From JBJFCE01 sp051888775 (GTDB lineage Bacteria; Bacillota; Clostridia; Lachnospirales; Lachnospiraceae), in NCBI GenBank assembly GCA_051888775.1, contig JBJFCE010000036.1, positions 1-57,792 of the forward strand: DNA of 57,792 bases, read 5' to 3'. Within the stretch, counting starts at the first letter, position 1, and every line of letters begins with the position of its first letter. Positions 25,126 through 34,995 of the stretch are shown in pieces. A program made the position numbers and the translations under genes. The notes beneath the pieces are model-generated. The model had not been told where the DNA came from. It made no database searches and saw nothing but the letters and a program-made list of their open reading frames with translations.

Positions 25126-26589
25126 ATGAAAGAGGAATTATCCCCAAGAGAAAGAACTGCGAATAAGCTCTATGTTCCGCTTCGGATATTAGTGCTTCTT
25201 TCGGTAGTGTTATTGTTTTTCCCGGCGTTAAATCCGGCGCGGATGATCATTCAGGCAGGGCAGGCGAAGATCAGTGGAACGGCATCGTTGTTCACCTGTG
25301 CGATTTCCTACGGAAGCCTGACTGATGGTCTGGGACGTGCGTTTTCCAAAGGATGGCTGGAGGAAGGGCTGTTTATTGTATTGTTTATTGCATGTCTTTT
25401 GCTGGTACTCGGCATTGCGGCATCGGCAGCAGCAGCCTGCATGTCCATCGGTAATCTGAAAATGAAAAACCTGGCAAACAAGATTGGAGTTGCGGGTGGT
25501 GTAGGTCAGGTGGTCGGAGCTGTTCTGATCCTTGTTATGTATTTTATGATCAGAAACTCTGCAGACACCAATAAGATTACGATGGAGTTTCCGATGTCGA
25601 TCTGGATCTATCTGGTCGGATCGGTTCTGATCTTTCTGTTATCGCTGGCAGTTATCATGATACTTCCAAAAGCGGAAAAAACGGATAAATTTGAAATGCA
25701 GTCCAAATACAAACTGTTTTTGATGATCATGCCGTTTATCGCATTGTGCTTTGCATTCTGCTATCTGCCGCTGTTCTCATGGAGATATGCATTCTTTGAT
25801 TATACGGTCGGCGGCGAACTTTCCGCAGACAATTTTGTGGGATTCCGCTGGTTTAAGGTGTTGTTCCAGAATGCAACTTATACCAAACGTATCCTGACTG
25901 TATTAAAGAATACTCTTGCAATGAGTGGTCTGGGTCTGCTCACCAGCTGGGTGCCGATGGCATTTGCGATCTTCCTTTCGGAAATCAAGAGCAGCAAATA
26001 TCGTCGTTTTGTTCAGACCTTTACAACGATTCCGAACTTTATCAGCTGGGTTCTCGTATATGCAATTGCATTTGCAATCTTTAATACCGATGGATTTATC
26101 AATACGCTGATCAACAATCTGGGTGGTTCGGCAAACACAAATTACCTTGGCGGTAACTCTCATATGTGGCTGAAGATGCTGGCATGGGGAATGTGGAAAG
26201 GTGTCGGCTGGAGCGCGATCATTTACATATCCGGTATCGCGGGTATTGATCAGCAGTTGTATGAGGCTGCAACCGTGGACGGCGCAGGACGCTTCCAGAG
26301 AATGTGGCACATCACCCTTCCGGGACTGCTCCCGACCTATACCGTTATGCTGATCATGTCGGTTGCCGGTATCCTGAGCAACGGTATGGATCAGTACCTG
26401 GTATTTACAAATGCAGAAAACAAATATTCTCTCGAAGTACTGGATCTATATGTATACAACCTGGGTATCGGAAACGGAAATATTCCGTTATCAACCGTTG
26501 TCGGTATGACGAAGTCCATTATCTCCGTTATTCTGTTGTTTGCAGCAAATAAGATAGCAAAAGCCGTTCGTGGCGAAAATATTGTATAG
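25126..26589 (+). CDS. CUT1-type ABC transporter permease (LplB-like) with N-terminal extension
   Basis: Permease of the oligosaccharide importer encoded by this and the next two genes. The C-terminal 290 residues form a standard BPD_transp_1 permease with the EAA loop EAATVDGAGRFQRMWHITLPGL. It is unusual in carrying about 190 extra N-terminal residues with four likely membrane segments (LRILVLLSVVLLFFPAL, LFIVLFIACLLLVLGIAA, VVGAVLILVMYFMI and IYLVGSVLIFLLSLAVIMIL) before the normal start of the family near FEMQSKYKLFLMIMPF. I chose ATG 25126, preceded by GGGAGG; the longer frame from 25093 would overlap that site. It is followed 14 bases later by the second permease. Confidence 0.9.
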   Translation: MKEELSPRERTANKLYVPLRILVLLSVVLLFFPALNPARMIIQAGQAKISGTASLFTCAISYGSLTDGLGRAFSKGWLEEGLFIVLFIACLLLVLGIAASAAAACMSIGNLKMKNLANKIGVAGGVGQVVGAVLILVMYFMIRNSADTNKITMEFPMSIWIYLVGSVLIFLLSLAVIMILPKAEKTDKFEMQSKYKLFLMIMPFIALCFAFCYLPLFSWRYAFFDYTVGGELSADNFVGFRWFKVLFQNATYTKRILTVLKNTLAMSGLGLLTSWVPMAFAIFLSEIKSSKYRRFVQTFTTIPNFISWVLVYAIAFAIFNTDGFINTLINNLGGSANTNYLGGNSHMWLKMLAWGMWKGVGWSAIIYISGIAGIDQQLYEAATVDGAGRFQRMWHITLPGLLPTYTVMLIMSVAGILSNGMDQYLVFTNAENKYSLEVLDLYVYNLGIGNGNIPLSTVVGMTKSIISVILLFAANKIAKAVRGENIV

Positions 26590-26603
26590 GAGGTGGCTCA
26601 GTT

Positions 26604-27572
26604 ATGGCGATGACAAAACAGGAAAAGCTGGATGCAAAAGCAGAAAAAGCTTATGCAAAGAAGCATAAAAGAAAATATAAACTGACCCCCGTGGATGTTA
26701 CATTCAACATTTTAAACTATGCATTTTTCGGTATTTTTACGATCAGTTGTATTTTTCCGTTCTACTATATTTTTATTAACACAATTTCCAGCAGAAGTGC
26801 GGTTGCGCGAGGAGATGTAACACTTTATCCGATTGGAATTAACTTTAAGAACTATCTCGACATGCTGAAAGTTGATGATGTATTCCGCGCATTCGGTATT
26901 TCGTTGGGACGAACAATTCTGGGTACAGCGTTAATGGTTCTGGCGACCGGTTTTATCGGATATCTGGTTACCAAACAGGAAATGTGGCACAGAAAGTTCT
27001 GGTATCGTTTTCTGATTATTACGATGTATTTTAATGCCGGTATTATTCCCTGGTACATGAACATGAGTATGCTGGGCCTGACAGGACATTTTGCGGCATA
27101 TATCATTCCGGGTATTGTGGCACCGTATAATATTATTTTGGTAAAAACGTATATAGAATCGATACCGGCGGAATTGGAGGAAAGTGCCTTTATGGATGGT
27201 GCAAGTTACATAACGGTATTTTCCAAGATTATCTGGCCGCTCAGTAAACCGATTCTGGCAACGATCGCAATCTTCGGTGCGGTAGGTCACTGGAACTCCT
27301 TCACGGATTCCCTGATCCTCATGCAGGATACACCGAAGCTGTATACGCTGCAGCACTTATTGTATAATTACCTGAATCAGGCAAGTAACCTCGGTTCTAT
27401 TATGAACTCCGGTAATACGGCAGCAGCATCATCTGCAATGGCAGAGGTACTGAATAACAAGGTTATGAAATATACGGTTGCGATGGTATCCGTTATTCCG
27501 ATCCTGCTCGTATATCCGTTCATGCAGCGGTACTTTGAGAAAGGTATCATGCTCGGAGCGGTTAAGGGCTAG
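26604..27572 (+). CDS. CUT1-type ABC transporter permease (YtcP/AraQ-like)
   Basis: Second permease of the oligosaccharide importer, with six predicted membrane segments. The EAA loop reads ESAFMDGASYITVFSKIIWPLSKPI and the family end GIMLGAVKG is intact. Length 322 is normal; the first 30 residues are highly charged (Lys-rich) and cytoplasmic. The start follows GGAGG. No ATPase gene lies in the operon, as is usual for CUT1 systems that share a common MsmK/UgpC-type ATPase encoded elsewhere. Confidence 0.93.
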   Translation: MAMTKQEKLDAKAEKAYAKKHKRKYKLTPVDVTFNILNYAFFGIFTISCIFPFYYIFINTISSRSAVARGDVTLYPIGINFKNYLDMLKVDDVFRAFGISLGRTILGTALMVLATGFIGYLVTKQEMWHRKFWYRFLIITMYFNAGIIPWYMNMSMLGLTGHFAAYIIPGIVAPYNIILVKTYIESIPAELEESAFMDGASYITVFSKIIWPLSKPILATIAIFGAVGHWNSFTDSLILMQDTPKLYTLQHLLYNYLNQASNLGSIMNSGNTAAASSAMAEVLNNKVMKYTVAMVSVIPILLVYPFMQRYFEKGIMLGAVKG

Positions 27573-27606
27573 GGAATGAAGCTCTTTAGGTCGGAAAGAT
27601 CAGTTG

Positions 27607-27646
27607 GTGTTAATGGGAATTCTCCCATGAAAGATAGAAATAACAC
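27607..27646 (+). promoter_or_regulatory. Intercistronic hairpin before the binding-protein gene
   Basis: ATGGGA/TCCCAT (27613-27628) closes on ATTC, and GTGTTA/TAACAC (27607-27612 with 27641-27646) can pair outside it. There is no T-tract. It probably stabilises the downstream mRNA so that more binding protein than permease is made. Confidence 0.45.
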
Positions 27647-27663
27647 AAAAAGGAGGATAAAAA

Positions 27664-29334
27664 ATGAAAAAGGTGATGAAAAAAGTCATCGTGCTGACAC
27701 TTGTCTGTGCAATGCTGATTTCCAATTTTACCGCCTGCGGCAAAAAAGAGAAAACAGTTACATTGACAATTTACAGCCAGTTAGCAAACTTTTCCGGAGA
27801 ACAGATGGGATGGTCTGCTAAAATATTAAAAGACAAATTCAATGTAGTCGTAAACATTGTTCCTGATCAGGACGGTGTATACGAGACACGTATGGAATCC
27901 GGAAATCTCGGAGATATCGTAGTCTGGGGTTCTGACGGCGCAGATTACCAGCAGGCAGTAGAAGCCGGCATGCTGTATGACTGGGAAGAAGATGATCTTC
28001 TTCATGAGTATGGTCCTTATATTGAAGAGCATATGGGCAATGCACTTCAGAAAAATAGGGATATGAACAACGGTACTCTGTACGGCTTCGGACATAACGT
28101 TGCAACTTCCGCAGATGACCATGAAGCATTCTTCTATACATGGGATCTTCGCTGGGATCTGTATAAGGAACTGGGATATCCGGAATATAATACACTGGAT
28201 GAGTTCGTAGATGTACTGGCAGACATGAAAGAGATCTGCCCGACAGATGATAACGGAAACGAAACCTATGCGGTTTCTCTGTGGCCGGATTGGGACGGCA
28301 ACATGGTTATGTATGTAAAGGCTATGGCAACTGCATACTACGGCTATGATGAATTCCAGCTTGGTCTGTATGATTCCGATACAGGTACCTTCCATGGTGC
28401 ACTGGAAGAGAACGGACCGTATCTGACCTGCTTAAGATTCTTTAACCAGCTGAATCAGAGAGGGCTGCTGGATCCGAACTCCATGACACAGACCTATGAT
28501 GAAATGAGTGAAAAAGTACAGGCAGGCGGAACCTTCTTCTCCATCTTTAACTATTCCGGTAGCTTATCGTATAATGAGAAGCATATCGACGATAATAAAG
28601 CGATGATGGCATGGGCACCGGGCGATGCAACTCCGATTGCATACGGTTTAAGTACACTTGGCGGTAACCGTGTATGGAGTATCGGTGCAAATACCGAATA
28701 TCCTGAATTATGTATGGAGATCATCAACTGGTTCTGTACACCGGAAGGAACCATGACTTACAATTACGGACCGCAGGGTCTGTGCTGGGATTATGATGAA
28801 GACGGACATCCGTATTTCACAGAGTTCGGTAAGCAGGCATATTTTGATAAAGAGACCGAGATGATCGGTGATTATGAAGGCTGCGGTACTTTCAATGACG
28901 GTACCTTCCAGTTCAACAATACAACATGGACCATCAATGCAGACAATCTGGATTCCAACGGTGAGAAGTACAATTATGAATACTGGAGTTCTTACCAGCT
29001 TCCTGCACAGAACGATATCGAGCAGGATTGGAGAGATTACACCGGAGCAAGCAATGCACAGGAATACCTGAACGGTAGAGATTACAAGGTAGCTCCGGGT
29101 ACTGCATATCAGGAAGCAAAGATTGAAGGCGAGTTAAAGACGACATGGGAAGCAGTTACCGACGTTATTGTAACCTATTCCTGGAGAGCAATCTATGCAG
29201 AAGATGATGCAGCATATGAAGCAATTGTAGCAGAGATGATTGAGCAGGCAAATGCTTACGGCTATGACGCTTGTATGGATTGGTCTTATGCTCAGGCAGA
29301 GGTCAGACATCAGTGCGAGCTGGATGTTCAGTAA
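27664..29334 (+). CDS. Extracellular solute-binding lipoprotein for oligosaccharides (LipO-like)
   Basis: Family 1 sugar-binding lipoprotein of the LipO/YtcQ type that delivers oligosaccharides to the two preceding permeases. The signal peptide ends in SNFTAC, with the lipidated Cys near residue 25. Blocks LANFSGEQMGWSAKILKDKF and ESGNLGDIVVWGSDG are shared with the paralogue at 36716-38464. The length of 556 is normal for this large subgroup. The abundant Trp, Tyr and Asp residues in the second half are typical of glycan-binding clefts. By gene context the ligand is a xyloglucan oligosaccharide, which is inference. A terminator follows. Confidence 0.92.
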   Translation: MKKVMKKVIVLTLVCAMLISNFTACGKKEKTVTLTIYSQLANFSGEQMGWSAKILKDKFNVVVNIVPDQDGVYETRMESGNLGDIVVWGSDGADYQQAVEAGMLYDWEEDDLLHEYGPYIEEHMGNALQKNRDMNNGTLYGFGHNVATSADDHEAFFYTWDLRWDLYKELGYPEYNTLDEFVDVLADMKEICPTDDNGNETYAVSLWPDWDGNMVMYVKAMATAYYGYDEFQLGLYDSDTGTFHGALEENGPYLTCLRFFNQLNQRGLLDPNSMTQTYDEMSEKVQAGGTFFSIFNYSGSLSYNEKHIDDNKAMMAWAPGDATPIAYGLSTLGGNRVWSIGANTEYPELCMEIINWFCTPEGTMTYNYGPQGLCWDYDEDGHPYFTEFGKQAYFDKETEMIGDYEGCGTFNDGTFQFNNTTWTINADNLDSNGEKYNYEYWSSYQLPAQNDIEQDWRDYTGASNAQEYLNGRDYKVAPGTAYQEAKIEGELKTTWEAVTDVIVTYSWRAIYAEDDAAYEAIVAEMIEQANAYGYDACMDWSYAQAEVRHQCELDVQ

Positions 29335-29371
29335 TTTCTGAATTTTCGGAAATGTAATTGAATGATTGAGG

Positions 29372-29400
29372 GAGGCTGTTCGGTAAGAACAGCCTCTTTT
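29372..29400 (+). terminator. Rho-independent terminator after the binding-protein gene
   Basis: A 10-bp perfect stem (29372-29381 with 29387-29396), a 5-nt loop and TTTT. Confidence 0.8.
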
Positions 29401-29456
29401 CAAAAAATGATCATGATAGGAAGATATATTTCCAACAAAGAGTCAAGGAGTATCAG

Positions 29457-30170
29457 ATGAGTTTTTTTAGTCCGGATGGAGCTTTATACCGCTTTATCTC
29501 AAGATTTTGGGATATGGTAAAATTAAATTTGATGTGGCTGTTATTCAGTGTGCCGATCGTAACGATCGGTCCTGCTACGGTAGCTGCATTTTCCGTTACA
29601 TTAAAAATGGTTGATGAAACGGAAGGATATGTGGCACACCAATTTGTCAAAGAATTTCGAAAAAATCTAAAAAACGGAATCCCGCTCGGATTGCTTTTTT
29701 TGTTATGTATAGAGGTTGTTAATATTGATTTTCAGTTGTTTCAAAAGATCCCAGGAAATCCATGGGCGCCGCTTGTTTTTGGTATTGTTGCTGCCTTCAT
29801 ATTTTTGATGAGCTTTATATATGCGTTTGCTTTATCAGCGCGTTATGAGAATACCTTGTTACAGACGCTCAAAAATTCCGCAAGTATTGCAACCAGATAT
29901 TTTGTCAGAACACTGATATTGTTTATTATTATTGCAATTGAGATTGCATTGATCTTTTTTAATCTGACCACGATGTTCATTGGACTGTTGATCGGTCCGG
30001 CATGTATTTTCTTAACGATATCGGGCTTTGCCCTGCCGTTCTTCCGTGAGATCGAGAAAGAACCGAATGCCGTTACCTATCTTCCGAATGAGGCAGACGA
30101 AGACTATAAGATGCCGGAAGAGACACCGGAGGAAATGGAGCGCCAGAGAAAACGGAGAGGGAAGAAGTAA
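29457..30170 (+). CDS. YesL-like membrane protein (DUF624)
   Basis: Small membrane protein of the YesL/DUF624 family, often found beside CUT1 sugar transporters and YesM/YesN regulators; its function is unknown. It starts with the family signature FFSPDGALYRFISRFWDMVKLNLMWLLFSVPIVTIGPATVA and has four to five membrane segments. The C-terminal 35 residues are acidic then strongly basic and lie in the cytoplasm. The start follows AAGGAG. It stands between the importer operon and the GH5 gene and probably helps transporter assembly or sugar signalling; this is a guess from context. Confidence 0.85.
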   Translation: MSFFSPDGALYRFISRFWDMVKLNLMWLLFSVPIVTIGPATVAAFSVTLKMVDETEGYVAHQFVKEFRKNLKNGIPLGLLFLLCIEVVNIDFQLFQKIPGNPWAPLVFGIVAAFIFLMSFIYAFALSARYENTLLQTLKNSASIATRYFVRTLILFIIIAIEIALIFFNLTTMFIGLLIGPACIFLTISGFALPFFREIEKEPNAVTYLPNEADEDYKMPEETPEEMERQRKRRGKK

Positions 30171-30240
30171 AGAGAAAACGATAAAAGACAGAAAAAGGTA
30201 TCAAATAAAAAGCGAAAGAAAAAAATAAGGAGGAGATAGC

Positions 30241-33200
30241 ATGAAAAGAAGCGTCGCAAAATGGAAAGCGGCATTGTCCGCAATCCTTACGGCTGCAATG
30301 CTTTTATCGATGGTACCGGCAGGAAGTGCCAGTGCCGAAGAAGGCAGCACGGCAACGGGCAGAGAGCTGTTGGAAATGACATTGACCTATTGTGCCGGAA
30401 TGGACAGCAGCAAGTATACGGTATCCAGTTATGAGACATTTCAAGAGGTACTTGCCCAAGCGCAGAGTGCGTATGACGAAAACACGCTGAGTGATGAGGA
30501 ATTTTATGAACTTCGAGATAAGCTGGAAGAGGTAAAGGCAGATCTTGAATTTGTAGCGGATGAAAGTGTTCCGGAAAATCCGAGACCGTTTCGTGTATTA
30601 TCCGTAGATGAGATCGTTGCCGAAATGGGAACCGGTTGGAATCTCGGAAATACGATGGACGGTCATACCGGATTTACACCGAATGAGACACTTTGGCAGA
30701 ATGTAGAGACGACCAAGGCATTGATGAAATCGGTGCATGATCTTGGATTTAATACCGTACGTATCCCGATCACATGGGGAACGATGATCAATGATGAGGA
30801 TTATTCCATTGATGAAAAGTGGATGAGCCGCGTACAGGATATTGTGGATTATGCGATCGAACAGGATATGTATGTGATCATCAATGTGCATCATGACGGT
30901 GCGGAGCAGACAGGCTGGCTTCGGGTTGCGGCAGATGATATTGATGCAGTATATGAGAAATTTGAAGGTGTCTGGAGGACGATTGCCAATCGTTTTAAAG
31001 ATTATGATGAGCATTTGATCTTTGAATCCATGAACGAGGTACAGGGCGATAATACAACCGGAGTACCGCATGACACAGAGGTTATCAATAACCTGAATCA
31101 GATTTTTGTCAATGTAGTGCGTTCCACGGGATCGAATAATACACACCGTTATCTTTCTGTTCCGGGAAGATATACCAATATTGCCAACACGACGAATCCG
31201 CAGAACGGATTTGAATTGCCGGATGATATTGTGGATGATCGTCTTTTTGTGGCAGTGCATTATTATGACTGGCAGTTTGGCATGGCGGAAAATACGACAG
31301 CGACAACATGGTCTTACAATTCCGCGATCACATTGCAGGGCGAATTTGAAAAACTGGTAGAGACATTTACCTCTCAGGGCATCCCTGTGATTCTCGGTGA
31401 GTACGGGTGTATCAACAAGAATAACTCTGCCAACAGAGCATATCATGTAGAGGTTGTCAACCGTTTGTGTCAGCAGGACGGCGTAGTTCCGGTATACTGG
31501 GATCAGGGATGGTATGACAGGAGCCTGGATCCGGACTTTAGCTTTACGTTAGTAGACCGTGATACCGGGGAGACAATTGATAAGACGGTGACAGACGCCG
31601 TCTTGCGCGGTTATTTTATAAGCGGTGCCGCAGATCTGTCCGATATTGCCGTTGAGACGACTGTGAAAGAGATCAGTGATGTGACGCTTCCGGAGAGTAT
31701 CGTTATGACGATCAATGAGACAGAAGCAATAGAAGTGGCGATTACTCCGTCAGATACCAATGATGTCTTGCTCTGGTCTACGGATGATCCGACAATTGCG
31801 ACAGTCTATAACGGAACTGTCAGAGGACGCGGAATCGGTACGACAACAATCCATGCATACTCTCAGAGCGGTTCGCTTGAAAAGAGTGTGACTGTAACAG
31901 TAAAAGCGCTGGAAAATAAATATACGGATCTTACGATCACGACTGACTATGACGATGGAATAACACTTGAAGAGGATCAATATTGTTATCTTAATGCGGT
32001 ACTGAGCGGTGTCCTTCATGAAAATGCGGAAGGTGATGCTTCAGAGGAAGTATCTGCAACAGCATATACCGATTTTATGACTTATAAATCTTCTGATGAA
32101 AGTATTGCGACGGTTTCTACGACCGGAAAAATCTTAGCAAAGCAGGCAGGAACGACATATATTACGATCACAACGGCAAGCGGTGTTACAAAAGTCATTC
32201 CGGTCACTGTGGAGCGCAGTGCAGATGTTAAGGAGATCGGCCTTGCGTTAAATGTATATTATAACGATGAGGAACACAGTTATTTCAGCAATGAGTACGG
32301 ACAGTCTATTGTAGTCACGGAGGAAGGCCAGTATGAGCTGACCTTTGACTGTGGAACAGATCTTTCCGCAAAGGCAAAGGATGCGGGTGTAACAGGCTTG
32401 AACAATCTGACCGCAGTCTATATCAAAGATCATTCCGTAACGCTCGGTCAGGCGAAGACCTCTCCGCTTGACAGCTGCAATATCATGTTTGACAGTGTAA
32501 TTGTGGATGGTGTGGAATTGACGATAACCCAGACCGATCCGAAGTCTGCACTCAAGGCGTCCGGTATTTTTGATACGAATGATCCGCTTAACAGCTGGGA
32601 TGGTTCTCAGGTGGCAGAGGTTACTGTGAATAACCACGTATTAAATATCAACGGTGTGGATAACCCGCAGAAAATCACTGTGACCTTTACCTTGTCCGAT
32701 ATGGTATTTACAGAAGGTGCGACACAGGAAACGACTGTAGCGGCAGCAAATGTGAATGCGATCACGGCGGCAGATACCACTGTGACGGATGAGGCCGCAA
32801 CTCAGACCATGACACTTACCGTTGACGGTGAGGACGGTGCAAAGCTGACCGTGGTTCCGGCAGATGCTTCTGTTGTAGCGATCAATACAACGGCACTGAC
32901 CGTAGAAGGCGGCAAGGCAGAGCTTTCCATGCAGCCGTTAAAGACAGGAACCACACTTGTAACAATCTATGCAGATAACGGAACTACCGCACAATTCACC
33001 GTAACCTGTGAAACAGCGGAAAAAGCAGAAGGTGCATTGGCGGATGAAGAGGCAGCAGGAGATGGTACGGAGAATGCACAGACAGAAACTGACGGCAGTC
33101 AAAGTACCGGTCAAAAACCCAAAGGAATCAACTGGCTGCTGATTATCTTGGTAGCAGCCGTTGCGGCAGTCGCTTCCGGATTTGTCGGCTATTTTGCTTC

Positions 33201-33303
33201 CAATGCGTTGTCCGGCAGTAAAAAAGAAAAAGCGGATACCGAAGAAAAGCAGAAAGAAGATTCCGAAAAGAATCAGAACACAGACACAGAAGAGAACCCG
33301 TAG
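30241..33303 (+). CDS. Secreted, membrane-anchored GH5 endoglucanase with Ig-like domains
   Basis: Large extracellular endo-beta-1,4-glucanase. A signal peptide (to about residue 33) is followed by a FIVAR-like helical domain (about 40-105) and a GH5 catalytic barrel (about 115-460). The barrel has GTGWNLGNTMDG, NVHHDG, the acid/base Glu266 in ESMNEVQGD and the nucleophile Glu387 in VILGEYGC. The pattern resembles subfamily GH5_4, whose members often cut xyloglucan or mixed-linkage glucan. Two bacterial Ig-like (Big_2) domains follow (about 480-560 and 565-660), then beta-rich domains to about 930. One C-terminal membrane segment (NWLLIILVAAVAAVASGFVGYF) is followed by a charged, Lys/Glu-rich tail. 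The enzyme is thus held on the outer face of the membrane without a sortase signal. The start follows AGGAGG. Confidence 0.93.
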   Translation: MKRSVAKWKAALSAILTAAMLLSMVPAGSASAEEGSTATGRELLEMTLTYCAGMDSSKYTVSSYETFQEVLAQAQSAYDENTLSDEEFYELRDKLEEVKADLEFVADESVPENPRPFRVLSVDEIVAEMGTGWNLGNTMDGHTGFTPNETLWQNVETTKALMKSVHDLGFNTVRIPITWGTMINDEDYSIDEKWMSRVQDIVDYAIEQDMYVIINVHHDGAEQTGWLRVAADDIDAVYEKFEGVWRTIANRFKDYDEHLIFESMNEVQGDNTTGVPHDTEVINNLNQIFVNVVRSTGSNNTHRYLSVPGRYTNIANTTNPQNGFELPDDIVDDRLFVAVHYYDWQFGMAENTTATTWSYNSAITLQGEFEKLVETFTSQGIPVILGEYGCINKNNSANRAYHVEVVNRLCQQDGVVPVYWDQGWYDRSLDPDFSFTLVDRDTGETIDKTVTDAVLRGYFISGAADLSDIAVETTVKEISDVTLPESIVMTINETEAIEVAITPSDTNDVLLWSTDDPTIATVYNGTVRGRGIGTTTIHAYSQSGSLEKSVTVTVKALENKYTDLTITTDYDDGITLEEDQYCYLNAVLSGVLHENAEGDASEEVSATAYTDFMTYKSSDESIATVSTTGKILAKQAGTTYITITTASGVTKVIPVTVERSADVKEIGLALNVYYNDEEHSYFSNEYGQSIVVTEEGQYELTFDCGTDLSAKAKDAGVTGLNNLTAVYIKDHSVTLGQAKTSPLDSCNIMFDSVIVDGVELTITQTDPKSALKASGIFDTNDPLNSWDGSQVAEVTVNNHVLNINGVDNPQKITVTFTLSDMVFTEGATQETTVAAANVNAITAADTTVTDEAATQTMTLTVDGEDGAKLTVVPADASVVAINTTALTVEGGKAELSMQPLKTGTTLVTIYADNGTTAQFTVTCETAEKAEGALADEEAAGDGTENAQTETDGSQSTGQKPKGINWLLIILVAAVAAVASGFVGYFASNALSGSKKEKADTEEKQKEDSEKNQNTDTEENP

Positions 33304-33360
33304 TATACAAATGTCCCCCGTCACTGTTTGTCAGGACAGTGGCGGGGGACATTTTGTATA
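33304..33360. terminator. Bidirectional terminator between GH5 and regulator genes
   Basis: A stem of about 23 bp with one G-U pair and one bulged base (33304-33326 with 33337-33360). A/T-rich outer ends give a U-tract in both directions. It separates two convergent genes. Confidence 0.85.
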
Positions 33361-33397
33361 CGGCAGGTCCTCTTCCTGTCTCTTTTCAGGGAGAATA

Positions 33398-34948
33398 TTA
33401 TTTCCCGTCTAATTGCTTGCGGAATTCAGCGGGACTTTCACCGACATATTTCTTGAATTTTTTATGGAAATAATCCACATTCTTGTATCCGACCTGTTCG
33501 GCGATCTCATACACCTTCAACTTGTTTTGCATCAGCAGCTCCTTGGAATGCTCGATCCTGATATGATCGACATAGGAGTTAAAGCTTTCGCCCACGGTCT
33601 TATTAAAGATCTTGCCAAGGTAGGCGCTGTTATAGCCAAATAGCGGTGCAATGGATTCCAATTTGATATTGGTCTGGTAATTATGATCAATATAGTAGAG
33701 AATATCATCCAGGACACTGTCTCTCGAAGAATTTCCGATGGCATTCATAATGATCTCTGCCTGTTCCGAGAAAAACAAAATAATTTCATAGAGATAATAT
33801 TTTTTGTTGATGAAATCCAGAACTGCGGTATTGGTCGGAAAAGGAATATTGACCGTGTTGTAGATGTGGTTCATCTTTTCCTTGATCTGCAGGTACAGAT
33901 CGGATAAAAACAGTTTCACATCCGCAATATCATCACGCACCTGATAGAGATATTCCTCTAAATGCATCAGGGTTTCCGCTACTTTTTTCCGGTTGTAGGT
34001 CTGCAGAAAATCTGTAAGCAATGTACAAAATTCTGCCATCTTTTCATCCGAGAGCTCCATGTGGATGGCTTCCACGTTTGGCAACTCTTCATAGCCCAAA
34101 GTATGCTGCCCCTGCATACAGAAAAACCGGCGGCTTAAAAGTGTTGCCGCATCCAGATAGGACTCATTGATACTCATAATATCATTTACGGGTCTGCCGT
34201 ATGCGATAAATAAAGAATCAAGCGGGCTTCCCTTCTGAGGAGGAGTATTTTCATAATGATCCAGAAAATTCTGAAAACGTTCCAGTGCGAAGGTGCCCTT
34301 TAGTAAAATAACATCTTTATGCTCTTCCTCAAAATGTTCAAAGAAATGGGAGCCCTGATTGGTGACTTTTAAAAGATCCGCAAAATTATAGGTCAGATCC
34401 GTTAATCCTACACTGAAATTTTCATAAATAACGATCTGATAGATATCGGCATCGAGCATGATATCTTCCTTGCGGATATCGGAAGGTACGGCATGTCCGG
34501 TGACGAGGTCGTGCAGAATGACGTTTCTTGCTTTTTCTTTGTAGCGCTCGATATCATCAGAGTGATCTGTATTCTTTTCCAGACGCTCCTTGACATGTAC
34601 GATCGCATCATAAAGTTCATCTTCATCTATCGGTTTGGTCAGATAGAAATCTACGCCGCTGCGTATGGCTTCCTGTGCGTATTTAAAATCCGAATAGCCG
34701 CTTAAGATGATGATATGTCCGTGAAAACCCTCTGCCCGCAGGGAACGAACGGTATCCAACCCGGACATACGGGGCATGCGGATATCCATCAGTACCAGGT
34801 CGGGAGAAAGCTGCGTGATATCATGCAGTGCATCTTCACCGTTTCCGGCCTCGCCGCAAAGGGAAAAGCCCAGAGATTCCCAGTCAATAATACATTTTAA
34901 TCCGTTTCTGATTGCAATTTCGTCGTCTGCAATATAAAAAGTTCTCAT
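33398..34948 (-). CDS. YesN-type response regulator (receiver plus AraC HTH)
   Basis: Response regulator with an N-terminal receiver (residues 1-125), phospho-acceptor Asp55 in LVLMDIRMPRMSG and Asp8/Asp9 in IADDE, and conserved Thr/Lys in YLTKPIDEDE. A middle region of about 270 residues links to a C-terminal AraC/XylS-type DNA-binding domain (about 410-516) with two helix-turn-helix units: YNSAYLGKIFNKTVGESF and VGYKNVDYFHKKFKKYVGESPAEF. It is the natural partner of the YesM-like kinase at 19544-21394. It is the last gene of a minus-strand operon behind the GH29 gene. Likely targets are the direct-repeat promoters at 21420 and 25020. Confidence 0.92.
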   Translation of the reverse strand: MRTFYIADDEIAIRNGLKCIIDWESLGFSLCGEAGNGEDALHDITQLSPDLVLMDIRMPRMSGLDTVRSLRAEGFHGHIIILSGYSDFKYAQEAIRSGVDFYLTKPIDEDELYDAIVHVKERLEKNTDHSDDIERYKEKARNVILHDLVTGHAVPSDIRKEDIMLDADIYQIVIYENFSVGLTDLTYNFADLLKVTNQGSHFFEHFEEEHKDVILLKGTFALERFQNFLDHYENTPPQKGSPLDSLFIAYGRPVNDIMSINESYLDAATLLSRRFFCMQGQHTLGYEELPNVEAIHMELSDEKMAEFCTLLTDFLQTYNRKKVAETLMHLEEYLYQVRDDIADVKLFLSDLYLQIKEKMNHIYNTVNIPFPTNTAVLDFINKKYYLYEIILFFSEQAEIIMNAIGNSSRDSVLDDILYYIDHNYQTNIKLESIAPLFGYNSAYLGKIFNKTVGESFNSYVDHIRIEHSKELLMQNKLKVYEIAEQVGYKNVDYFHKKFKKYVGESPAEFRKQLDGK

Positions 34949-34995
34949 AAAACCCCTTCATGTATTCACAAACAATTGATTTGCGAAAATGATAT

